64,000 bases of DNA, taken from NCBI RefSeq assembly GCF_000177195.2, contig NC_015953.1:4712001-4776000 (forward strand). Reading direction: 5' to 3'. The position numbers and the translations under genes are program-made. This DNA is from Streptomyces sp. SirexAA-E (GTDB lineage Bacteria > Actinomycetota > Actinomycetes > Streptomycetales > Streptomycetaceae). Below are positions 52,524-59,275 of this stretch, one piece after another. Under the pieces are notes generated by a model. The model had not been told where the DNA came from, made no database searches, and was given only the letters and a program-made list of their open reading frames with translations. The number at the start of each line of letters is the position of its first letter. The first letter of the stretch is position 1.

Positions 52524-53060
52524 TCAGGTCTCGGACGGGAAGCCCCCGTCGTGGACCTGGGCCGGTGAGGCGCCGGGGGCGGGGAGGCATGCCATGAGCA
52601 GCTGGCTCCCCTGTCTGCTCACCGGCTGGAAGCCTGCCTTCGCCCACGCCCGGACGGCGTGGATGTTGGACGCTTCCGGGTCGACGGTCACCCGGTTCCA
52701 GCCCAGCACGGTATGGAGGTGCCGGACGAGTGCGCGGGCGGCGTCGGGGCCGAGGCCTCTGCCTTGGGCGTGGGGTACGAGGACCATGTCGATACCGCCC
52801 TGGCCGGTGCCGGAGGGCACGTACTGGACATAGCCGACAGGGACGTTCTGGGCGAGGATCAGGAAGGACTCCACGTCGGGGCGCCGCCTTCCTGTGTACT
52901 TCGCGGCCACTTCCTCCCGGGTGAAGGGCTGCCCGCCCCAGTTCCGCACGAACTCGGGATCGGCGAACCAGCGGGCGAGCAGGGGTAGATGCGCTTCGCT
53001 CGCCGGGGTGAGGCGGGTCAGGTCGCCCGCGATCGCGCCGTCTGCCGGCTTGCCGTGCAT
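52524..53060 (-). CDS. GNAT acetyltransferase, AAC(6')-like
   Basis: 178 residues from ATG 53060 (GGGGAGG upstream). LTRLTPASEAHLPLLARWFADPEFVRNWGGQPFTREEVAAKYTGRRRPDVESFLILAQNVPVGYVQYVP..GGIDMVLVPHAQGRGLGPDAARALVRHLHTVLGWNRVTVDPEASNIHAVRAWAKAGFQPV: the acetyl-CoA loop is QGRGLG, and DPEASN-AVRAWAKAGF is motif B. The layout is that of aminoglycoside 6'-N-acetyltransferase-like proteins, but many chromosomal relatives have other substrates, so resistance is not claimed. Confidence 0.88.
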   Translation of the reverse strand: MHGKPADGAIAGDLTRLTPASEAHLPLLARWFADPEFVRNWGGQPFTREEVAAKYTGRRRPDVESFLILAQNVPVGYVQYVPSGTGQGGIDMVLVPHAQGRGLGPDAARALVRHLHTVLGWNRVTVDPEASNIHAVRAWAKAGFQPVSRQGSQLLMACLPAPGASPAQVHDGGFPSET

Positions 53061-53122
53061 GGCTGTGCCTCCCCGCCGGTGTGATCCTGGGTTCATTGTC
53101 CAGAGAAGCCGAACGGTCGGGT

Positions 53123-53686
53123 TCAGGCGTCCTTGTCGGCGCGCCTCAGGCGGAGGGCGGAGACGAGGAAGAAGACGCCTCCGAGGAACGCGTAGCCGGC
53201 CAGGCTGCCCAGGGCGGCGTCGTCCTTGCCCGCCTGTGCGAAGAAGGACGCCCCGGCGACGGTGGAGATGGCGCCGCTGGCGATCATCGCCCACTGGCCG
53301 CCCAGCCTGCGGCGGGCGGCGCCGACAATGAGCTGGACGAGGCCCGCGGTCACGGCCCAGACGCCCCAGACGCGCAGGACCGCCGGGATGCCGGATGTGG
53401 CGGCGACGGCGAGACCGATGCCGGTGAGGGTGCTCAGCGCGATGTTCACGTACAGGCCGCGTGCCGGGCCGCCGTTCGCACGGGCGGACCGGACGTCGAC
53501 GACAGCGCACGCCACGTCGAACAAGGGATAGACCACCAGCAGCGTCGCGCTCAGCGGGCCCAGTGTGTCGGCGGTCGCGAACAGCAGGGCGGCCCATACG
53601 GCGGCGAACCCGAAGCGCAGGAGGTACAGCTTCCGCAGGGTGGCGGTGGAAGCGTCGGCGGGTGTGGTGGCGACGAGGGTGTCCAT
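53123..53686 (-). CDS. Small integral membrane protein (HdeD/DUF308-like)
   Basis: 187 residues with about six hydrophobic helices in pairs: LYLLRFGFAAVWAALLFATA, LSATLLVVYPLFDVACAVVDV, LYVNIALSTLTGIGLAVAATSGI, VLRVWGVWAVTAGLVQLIVGAA, WAMIASGAISTVAGASFFAQA and LAGYAFLGGVFFLVSALRL. This resembles HdeD/DUF308 proteins, though the match is only by pattern. SD GGAAGG precedes the ATG, and directly upstream of it lie eight GGTGAC repeats. The gene diverges from a TetR regulator across two copies of a long operator, so it is very probably the regulated target. Confidence 0.78.
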   Translation of the reverse strand: MDTLVATTPADASTATLRKLYLLRFGFAAVWAALLFATADTLGPLSATLLVVYPLFDVACAVVDVRSARANGGPARGLYVNIALSTLTGIGLAVAATSGIPAVLRVWGVWAVTAGLVQLIVGAARRRLGGQWAMIASGAISTVAGASFFAQAGKDDAALGSLAGYAFLGGVFFLVSALRLRRADKDA

Positions 53687-53698
53687 GGGATGCCTTCC

Positions 53699-53746
53699 GG
53701 TGACGGTGACGGTGACGGTGACGGTGACGGTGACGGTGACGGTGAC
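53699..53746. repeat. Hexanucleotide repeat GGTGAC, eight units, upstream of the membrane-protein gene
   Basis: Eight perfect units, then degenerate GACGGC units to about 53765. On the target gene strand the repeat (GTCACC) sits immediately before the ribosome-binding site. Confidence 0.92.
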
Positions 53747-53848
53747 GCGGCGACGGCGACGGTGATGTCATGCGGCACTGGCCGCTCGGTCCCTCGCCCG
53801 GTCCGTCGCCCGGCCCGTCGCCCGGCCCTTGAAGAGCCGGACACGAGA

Positions 53849-53921
53849 GAGGGAGAACGTTCGGTCTTGTGAGCATCTAAAGGGACCTCGCGGCGACTGT
53901 CAAGACCGAACGTTCTCCCTC
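53849..53921. promoter_or_regulatory. Duplicated TetR operators in the divergent region
   Basis: GAGGGAGAACGTTCGGTCTTG (given as 53849-53869; first 20 bases GAGGGAGAACGTTCGGTCTT) and its exact complement at 53901-53921 form a 21-bp inverted repeat with a 31-base spacer. Each copy holds AGAACGTTCGGTCT, itself an imperfect palindrome of TetR-operator size. One copy ends 24 bases before the TetR start; the other faces the membrane-protein gene. Confidence 0.75.
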
Positions 53922-53944
53922 ACCGATTTGGTAGTCTCGGGTCC

Positions 53945-54556
53945 ATGAGTCGGGGCACAGAAGGCGGCAGCACGTCCGAAGCGCGGGCCAGGCTGCTCAG
54001 TACGGCGACGAGGATCTTCTACGCGGAGGGGATCCACTCCGTCGGCGTCGACCGGATCATCGCGGAGGCGCAGGTGACCCGGGCGACGCTGTACCGGCAC
54101 TTCTCGGGCAAGGAAGAGCTCGTCCTCGCCTATCTCGACCGGGCCGACAGGGGAATCCGGGCGCAGGTCGCGGTCGCCGAGGCGAGCGGTGAGCCCGCGG
54201 CGGACAGGCTTCGGGCCGTCGGCCGGTCCATTGCCGAAGGGATCCGGTCACCCGGGTTCCGTGGGTGCGCCTTCCTCAACGCGGTGGCCGAGTACGCCGA
54301 CCCGGCCCACCCGATCCACCGAGCCGTGCTGGCCCACCGGCAATGGTTCCTGGACACCGTCACGGAGTTGCTCGCGGAGGCCGGCCACGAGCCCGCCGAC
54401 GCGGCCGGCCGGCATTTCGTCATGCTGCGGGACGGTGCCATGGCGGCCGGCTGCCTCTTCGACCCGGAACTGGTGTCCGAGACCTTCCTCCAGGGCGTCG
54501 AGGGAATCCTGCAGACGCGTACCGCCTCGGCGGCCACTCCTGCCGCGACCACCTGA
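53945..54556 (+). CDS. TetR-family transcriptional regulator
   Basis: 203 residues. N-terminal HTH (SEARARLLSTATRIFYAEGIHSVGVDRIIAEAQVTRATLYRHFSGKEELVLAYLDRADRG) and a C-terminal TetR_C-like domain (FRGCAFLNAVAEYADPAHPIHRAVLAHRQWFLDTVTELLAEAG..). The GCAFLNA segment, with its cysteine, is common in regulators of the YxaF/LmrA or AcrR-like group. Likely represses itself and the divergent membrane-protein gene through the duplicated operators. Ligand unknown. Confidence 0.93.
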   Translation: MSRGTEGGSTSEARARLLSTATRIFYAEGIHSVGVDRIIAEAQVTRATLYRHFSGKEELVLAYLDRADRGIRAQVAVAEASGEPAADRLRAVGRSIAEGIRSPGFRGCAFLNAVAEYADPAHPIHRAVLAHRQWFLDTVTELLAEAGHEPADAAGRHFVMLRDGAMAAGCLFDPELVSETFLQGVEGILQTRTASAATPAATT

Positions 54557-54601
54557 AGCGCAGGCCGTTCGCGGGGAGCCCGCCGGGTTCCACGGCCGGA
54601 A

Positions 54602-54633
54602 GGGCCCGACTCCCCCTGCTCGGAGTCGGGCCC
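54602..54633. terminator. Hairpin after the TetR gene
   Basis: GGGCCCGACTCC (54602-54613) pairs with GGAGTCGGGCCC (54622-54633), eight-base loop. The same stem core is used after ychF. Confidence 0.75.
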
Positions 54634-54766
54634 TCGGTCTTGCCGTGCGTGGGGTGCGGCCGTTCCGGGGGTGCTGGGGACCTGGGCGGCGGCGGCCTCC
54701 CCGGTGACTCGGGTTCGCCGGATCACCCGTCCCCCGCCCTGTCTCCCGTCCAACGTCCCCGCCCCG

Positions 54767-55789
54767 TCACAGGAGCCGCTTGCGCCCCCACGTGATGACG
54801 AAGGCGACGACGGCGGCGGTCGCGGTGAGCATGATGCCGGCTCCGAGCCACTGCATCGTGTGCATCTGGGAGACGGGGAGGTAGTCGATGGACCAGCCGA
54901 CGACGTGCTTGGACTCCAGGCATGCGGTGTACGCCCGTTCGTCCTCCGACCGGTCGAGGCAGGTGGTCCAGTCCAGGCGGGCTCCGGAGTCGGTGAGGAA
55001 GTAGGTGCCCTGGCCCTGCTGTTCCGCCTGGGCGGGCAGGTCCGGCTGCGTGGCACCGGGACCGATGCCCTGGTCGGTACTGACCGACATCACGTGCCCG
55101 AGGTTCCGCCAGAACCGGTTCCAGACGACCTCGATCGCCACCACGATGCCGAGCGTGACCACCGTCGACACCAGTGTGCGTCGCAGCAGCATGCCGACCG
55201 CCGCGCCCACGGCGAACGTGAGCAGGGTGAAGGCCACCGGCACGACACCCGTGACGTCGAAGAAGGAGACCCAGGACAGGCCGTCGGAAAGGCTCTTGAC
55301 CGGACTCCACCACCAGGTGAACACGGCACTGAGCACGGCGGTGCACAGAGCGAGCAGCGCGGTGGGCATGGCCAGCTTCATGGTGAGCCATCGCAGTCGG
55401 CTGACGGACTGCGAGGTCACCAGCTTGGCGGTGCCGGACTCCAGATCGCCGGCGAAGAGCGGAGCGCCGACGAAGACACCCGCCAGGACGGGGATGTAGG
55501 CCAGGTAGCTCCCGACGCCGAACATCCGGTCGAAGTGCTTCTCGAAGTCGGCCGGCAAACCACCGGACTTCCGCGAGGTCGCCCCCTGGTCGGACAGGTA
55601 GTCCATCATCTGCCCGCGCAGGAAGACCATGGCGACCACGGCGAGGAGGGTGAGGCCGATGAGCGTCCAGAACGCTGCGCGGTGCTGGCGCCAGACGAGC
55701 CAGGCCGGACCGCCGAGCCGGAGGCGGACCTGCCGGGAGCCTTGTCCGTGCCGCGTCGGGTGCGCCGGGTCACGAGTGAGCGTGGTCAT
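54767..55789 (-). CDS. ABC transporter permease (ABC-2 type)
   Basis: 340 residues with about six TM helices: WTLIGLTLLAVVAMVFLRG, YIPVLAGVFVGAPLFAGDLESGTAKLVTSQSVSRLRWLTMKLAMPTALLALCTAVLSAVFTWW, VVPVAFTLLTFAVGAAVGMLL, VSTVVTLGIVVAIEVVWN and a last one near the C-terminus. GDLESGTAKLVTSQSVSR is the typical ABC-2 export motif after TM2. A large extracytoplasmic loop lies before the last helix. The ATG overlaps the ATPase stop (ATGA). Probably exports a peptide or drug. Confidence 0.87.
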   Translation of the reverse strand: MTTLTRDPAHPTRHGQGSRQVRLRLGGPAWLVWRQHRAAFWTLIGLTLLAVVAMVFLRGQMMDYLSDQGATSRKSGGLPADFEKHFDRMFGVGSYLAYIPVLAGVFVGAPLFAGDLESGTAKLVTSQSVSRLRWLTMKLAMPTALLALCTAVLSAVFTWWWSPVKSLSDGLSWVSFFDVTGVVPVAFTLLTFAVGAAVGMLLRRTLVSTVVTLGIVVAIEVVWNRFWRNLGHVMSVSTDQGIGPGATQPDLPAQAEQQGQGTYFLTDSGARLDWTTCLDRSEDERAYTACLESKHVVGWSIDYLPVSQMHTMQWLGAGIMLTATAAVVAFVITWGRKRLL

Positions 55790-56772
55790 GCGGTCACGGC
55801 CTTCCGGTCGCCGGTGATGATGTCGTGGATGTCGCCGACCCGGGCGCTGGGCGCGATCAGCGGAGGCGCGTCGGGTGCGCGCAGATAGCCGAGCAGCAGC
55901 TCTTCCAGGGTGGGCGGCTCGGCCGCCGGACCGCCGTACCCCATCGGTCCGTCGAGGCGTACCAGGACGCCCGGGCGGCCCTCACCGCGGCGGGACTCGA
56001 TGACCCGGTGCGGGGGGAGCGCGGGGGACGGTCCGGCCCCCGGGACGTCGAGCAGGGCGTGCGCGGCGCGCAGTTCGTCCACCTCACCCGCGAGGCGCAG
56101 ACCGCCGTTCGCGATGACGAGGAGGTAGTCGCAGATGTACTCCAGCTCGGCGAGCATGTGTGAGGAGACCAGCACCGTCGTGCCGTGCTGGGCGGCCTCC
56201 GCGGTCAGCGTGGTCATGAGCTCGCGGCGGACCAGCGGGTCCAGATCGGCCATCGGTTCATCGAGGATGAGCAGGTCAGGACGCTTCCCGAAAGCCAGGG
56301 CGAAGGCGACGCGGGTGCGCTGCCCGCCGGACAGGGTGCCGACCTTCGCGTTCATCGGTACCTGGCCCGCGCGGACGATGCCTTCGGCGACCTCCTGGTC
56401 CCATCGGGGGTTGAACTCGTGGCCCAGCCGCAGGGTCTCGGCCACGGTGAAGCGCCGGAACAGCGGCTTCTCCTGGGTCAGGAACGAGGTACGCAGGACG
56501 GCGTCCGTCGACCCCGGTGCCGCGCCGAACACCCGCAGGGCCCCGGTCGTCGGCCGGATCATGTGCGTGGCCAGGCCCATCAGCGTGCTCTTGCCGGCGC
56601 CGTTGGGGCCGACGAGCCCGCACACCCGCCCGGCCGGCAGCCGGAAGGAGACGTCCCGCAGGGCCCAGCCGCGCCGGTACCTCTTGCCGAGCCCTCGAGC
56701 CTCGATCGCCGCCTCACGGGCGGGATACGCGAACCCCGTTCCGTCTCCGTGCTGCGTTCCTGCGTGGTCCAT
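55786..56772 (-). CDS. ABC transporter ATP-binding protein (drug/peptide exporter type)
   Basis: 328 residues from ATG 56772. Walker A VGPNGAGKSTL, signature LSGGQRTRVAFALAF, Walker B LLILDEPMADLDP, switch His VLVSSHMLAELEYICDYLLVI. The 80 residues after the core (GLRLAGEVDELRAAHALL..PALPPHRVIESRRGEG..PTLEELLLGYLRAP) are the accessory domain of DrrA/BcrA-like exporters. First gene of the ATPase-permease pair and divergent from a two-component system that is its likely regulator. Confidence 0.93.
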   Translation of the reverse strand: MDHAGTQHGDGTGFAYPAREAAIEARGLGKRYRRGWALRDVSFRLPAGRVCGLVGPNGAGKSTLMGLATHMIRPTTGALRVFGAAPGSTDAVLRTSFLTQEKPLFRRFTVAETLRLGHEFNPRWDQEVAEGIVRAGQVPMNAKVGTLSGGQRTRVAFALAFGKRPDLLILDEPMADLDPLVRRELMTTLTAEAAQHGTTVLVSSHMLAELEYICDYLLVIANGGLRLAGEVDELRAAHALLDVPGAGPSPALPPHRVIESRRGEGRPGVLVRLDGPMGYGGPAAEPPTLEELLLGYLRAPDAPPLIAPSARVGDIHDIITGDRKAVTA

Positions 56773-57151
56773 GCGTGGCTCCTGTGCGAGTGGGGGAGGG
56801 GCGGCCGTGTACATGCCGTGTACGTGGGGAGGGGGCCGGCTGCGACGCGTGCGGGCCGCGCGGCTTGCGGTGACGGGCGGTCCGTGCGGCGTGCGGTGAC
56901 GGGCGGCCCGTGCGTGTCCCCCATCGGGCGGGAAGCGGGATGGCCCGGGCGCGGGCTCCAGCACCTGCGGGGGTTCCCCGCCGAGATGAGGGGGGCCGTG
57001 GCCATGCCATGCTCCTCGGTGTGATGGAAGTGGTGGAAGGCGATCACCGCCCGGTGGACACCACTCTTCTCCGCCGCGCCCCGCGGCGGATCGGGCGAAA
57101 GACAGATCATGCGCGGCCGACTCCGACTTTCGGCCGGTCGCGGGAAGAACG
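56773..57151. other. 379-base divergent region between ABC exporter and two-component system
   Basis: Contains the dyad GTACATGCCGTGTAC (56809-56823) close to the exporter start, and two 26-base direct repeats built on TGCGGTGACGGGCGG (from 56866 and 56892). No gene seen. Confidence 0.55.
56809..56823. promoter_or_regulatory. Candidate operator GTACA-N5-TGTAC upstream of the ABC exporter
   Basis: A perfect inverted repeat of five-base arms, 37 bases upstream of the ATPase start. It is extended by GT/AC on the flanks (GTGTACATGCCGTGTACGTG). A response-regulator or repressor site is likely. Confidence 0.5.
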
Positions 57152-58378
57152 GTGAGAGAGATGGTCGAGTCGGGGAGCGGGGCGGCCGCACCCATGGCCA
57201 CCAGGGGGGCGGCGCGTGCGCGGTTCCTGCCCGTCACGGCGTGGCTGCTGCTGTTCGGTGCCATGGCCACCCTCTGCGTGCTGGACTGGGTGGGCGGCTT
57301 GTACTGGGCGATCGATGAACACCCTTGTCTGGGCCCCGCCAAACCGGTAGCTGCCCTGTTGGGCATCGCCCTCGTCGTCGCTTCGCCCAAGCTCGGCAGT
57401 CGTGCGCTGCCGGTGGCCGCCTGCGCCTTCGCGTTTGTGTCGCTGTGTCTATCGGTGGCGATGCACGTGGAGCTGTCGGTCGGCTCGCTGGCCTTGGGGT
57501 TCGCCGAACCCGGGGCTCTGGCATGGCTTCTGCTGGTCGTCGCCCGACGGGGGAAGCCGTTGTGGGCGGCGGTGGCCGTCCCGGTGGTGTTCCTGGCCAT
57601 CGTGCTGCGGCCGGTATCGGTCTCGGTGAAGCAGTCCACCACCATCGCAGCGCTGATCTACGCCCTGGTGGCGGTCATGGTGCTGGGCATCGGTCTCGGG
57701 ACGCGTCTGCTCCTGGTGGACCGGCGGCGGCAGGCGGCCGCTCTCAGGCTGGAGCAGCGGACCGAGTTCGCCCGGGACCTGCACGACTTCGTCGCCCACC
57801 ACGTGACGGGCATCGTCGTGCAGGCACAAGGAGCCCAGGCGATCGCCGGCCGCCGGCCCGAACTGGTGCCGCCCGCACTCCAGCGGATCGAACAGGCGGG
57901 CTCGGAGGCACTGACCTCGATGCGGCACATGGTGGGGATGCTGCGCGACGCCGACGGAGAGGTCGCGCTGACGCCGCTGGCGGGCATCGGCGAAGTGCGC
58001 GCGCTCGTCGAGGAGTTCTCGGCGGTCGGGGGCGCACAGGCTCGGCTCGACCTGGAAGGCGGCTTCGACGACCTCCCGGTGGAGGTGACCACCACCGCGC
58101 ACCGGGTGGTGATGGAGGCCCTCACCAACGTACGCAAACACGCCCACGGATGCACCGAGGTGCGGGTGCGCGTGGGCCGTGCGGGAGACCACGTCATCGT
58201 ACGGGTCAGCGACGACGGACGGCCTCGGCACGTCTCCCACGGCGGCTTCGGCCTCAAGGGCCTGGCCGAGCGGGTGGGCCTGATCGGTGGACGCGTCCAG
58301 GCGGGTCCGGTGGCGGCCGGAGGCTGGGGCGTCGAGGCGACGCTCCCGGCGACCACGGCGGGGGTGGCCGTCTCATGA
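57152..58378 (+). CDS. Two-component sensor histidine kinase, NarL/DesK type
   Basis: 408 residues; GTG start with GGAAG five bases upstream. Five or so N-terminal TM helices (about 25-190: VTAWLLLFGAMATLCVLDWVGG, PVAALLGIALVVASP, LPVAACAFAFVSLCLSVAMHV, VPVVFLAIVLRPVSV, IYALVAVMVLGIGLGTRLLLV), HisKA_3 domain with the phospho-acceptor in FARDLHDFVAHHVTGIVVQAQ, and HATPase (VVMEALTNVRKHAHG = N box, VSDDGRP = G1, GGFGLKGLAERVGLIGG = G2). There is no large sensor domain, which suggests it senses at the membrane, as with antibiotic sensors. Overlaps the response-regulator gene. Confidence 0.94.
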   Translation: MREMVESGSGAAAPMATRGAARARFLPVTAWLLLFGAMATLCVLDWVGGLYWAIDEHPCLGPAKPVAALLGIALVVASPKLGSRALPVAACAFAFVSLCLSVAMHVELSVGSLALGFAEPGALAWLLLVVARRGKPLWAAVAVPVVFLAIVLRPVSVSVKQSTTIAALIYALVAVMVLGIGLGTRLLLVDRRRQAAALRLEQRTEFARDLHDFVAHHVTGIVVQAQGAQAIAGRRPELVPPALQRIEQAGSEALTSMRHMVGMLRDADGEVALTPLAGIGEVRALVEEFSAVGGAQARLDLEGGFDDLPVEVTTTAHRVVMEALTNVRKHAHGCTEVRVRVGRAGDHVIVRVSDDGRPRHVSHGGFGLKGLAERVGLIGGRVQAGPVAAGGWGVEATLPATTAGVAVS

Positions 58379-59031
58379 CGATCCGTGTACTGATCGCCGA
58401 CGACCAGGCCATGGTCCGGGCCGGCTTCGCGATGATCCTCGGCGCGGAGGACGACATCGACGTGGTCGGAGAGGCCGTGGACGGCCTGCACGCCGTGGAA
58501 CTCGCCGAGCGCCACCGGCCCGACGTCGTGCTGATGGACATCCGTATGCCGCGCATGGACGGGCTGGAGGCGCTGCGCAGACTGACCCGCCCCGGCACCG
58601 TGTATCCGCCGAAGGTCGTCGTGGTCACGACGTTCGACGACGACGAGTACGTCCAACGCGCCCTGGGCGAAGGCGCTTCCGGCTTCCTCATCAAGGATTC
58701 CGGCCCCGCCCTGCTGGTCGAGGCCATCAGGGCGGCGGCCTCCGGCGAGGCGCTGGTGAGCCCGGCCATCACGGTCCGGCTGCTGCGACGCCTCAACAAC
58801 GCCGTACCCACGTCACGGGAGCCGCACACCGCCCTCTCCGAGCGGGAGAAGGACCTGGTGCGCCTGGTGGCCCGAGGGTTGACCAACGCCGAGATCGCCA
58901 CCGAACTGACCATCTCCGTGGGCACGGTGAAGACCCACCTCGGCAACGTGCAGACGAAGCTGTCCGCCCGCAACCGCGTGGAGATCGCCGCCTGGGCCTG
59001 GGAATCCGGACTGGTCGACGGGCGGCGGTAG
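58375..59031 (+). CDS. Two-component response regulator, NarL/LuxR type
   Basis: 218 residues; ATG overlaps the kinase stop (ATGA). Receiver domain with VLIADDQAMVRAGFAMIL, phosphorylated Asp in RPDVVLMDIRMPRMDG, Thr/Ser and Lys in VVVTTFDDDEYVQRALGEGASGFLIKDSG; C-terminal LuxR-type HTH TALSEREKDLVRLVARGLTNAEIATELTISVGTVKTHLGNVQTKLSARNRVEIAAWAWESG. Partner of the kinase; the divergent ABC exporter is the natural target. Confidence 0.96.
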   Translation: MTIRVLIADDQAMVRAGFAMILGAEDDIDVVGEAVDGLHAVELAERHRPDVVLMDIRMPRMDGLEALRRLTRPGTVYPPKVVVVTTFDDDEYVQRALGEGASGFLIKDSGPALLVEAIRAAASGEALVSPAITVRLLRRLNNAVPTSREPHTALSEREKDLVRLVARGLTNAEIATELTISVGTVKTHLGNVQTKLSARNRVEIAAWAWESGLVDGRR

Positions 59032-59164
59032 GACCTGTTCGCGCGGTGCCGGGCAGAGATCCACCGGCCTGGAGGCGCTCTCCGAAGCACCCGTCGTGAA
59101 GCGGGGAATGGCTCTCCCGAGGCGGAAGCCGAGGCGGAGGCGGCGCCTGGCACGGAGGTGTGAC

Positions 59165-59190
59165 CGGGGCGCGAAGGGGCCCCTCGCGCG
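59165..59190. terminator. Hairpin between response-regulator and GH65 genes
   Basis: GCGCGAAGGGGCCCCTCGCGC-type near-perfect palindrome in the 244-base gap between two convergent genes; no U-tract. The rest of the gap shows no gene. Confidence 0.5.
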
Positions 59191-59275
59191 CTCCGGTGCG
59201 GGGCGGGGACCGCGCACCGCCGTGAAATGATGGGGGCATGTCCAGGCCCCCGCCGCTCGCCGAACACCGCGAGCC

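Noticed and set aside
52524..53060. Aminoglycoside resistance determinant
   Set aside because: The GNAT fold resembles AAC(6') enzymes, but chromosomal homologs often have other substrates; sequence alone does not support a resistance call.
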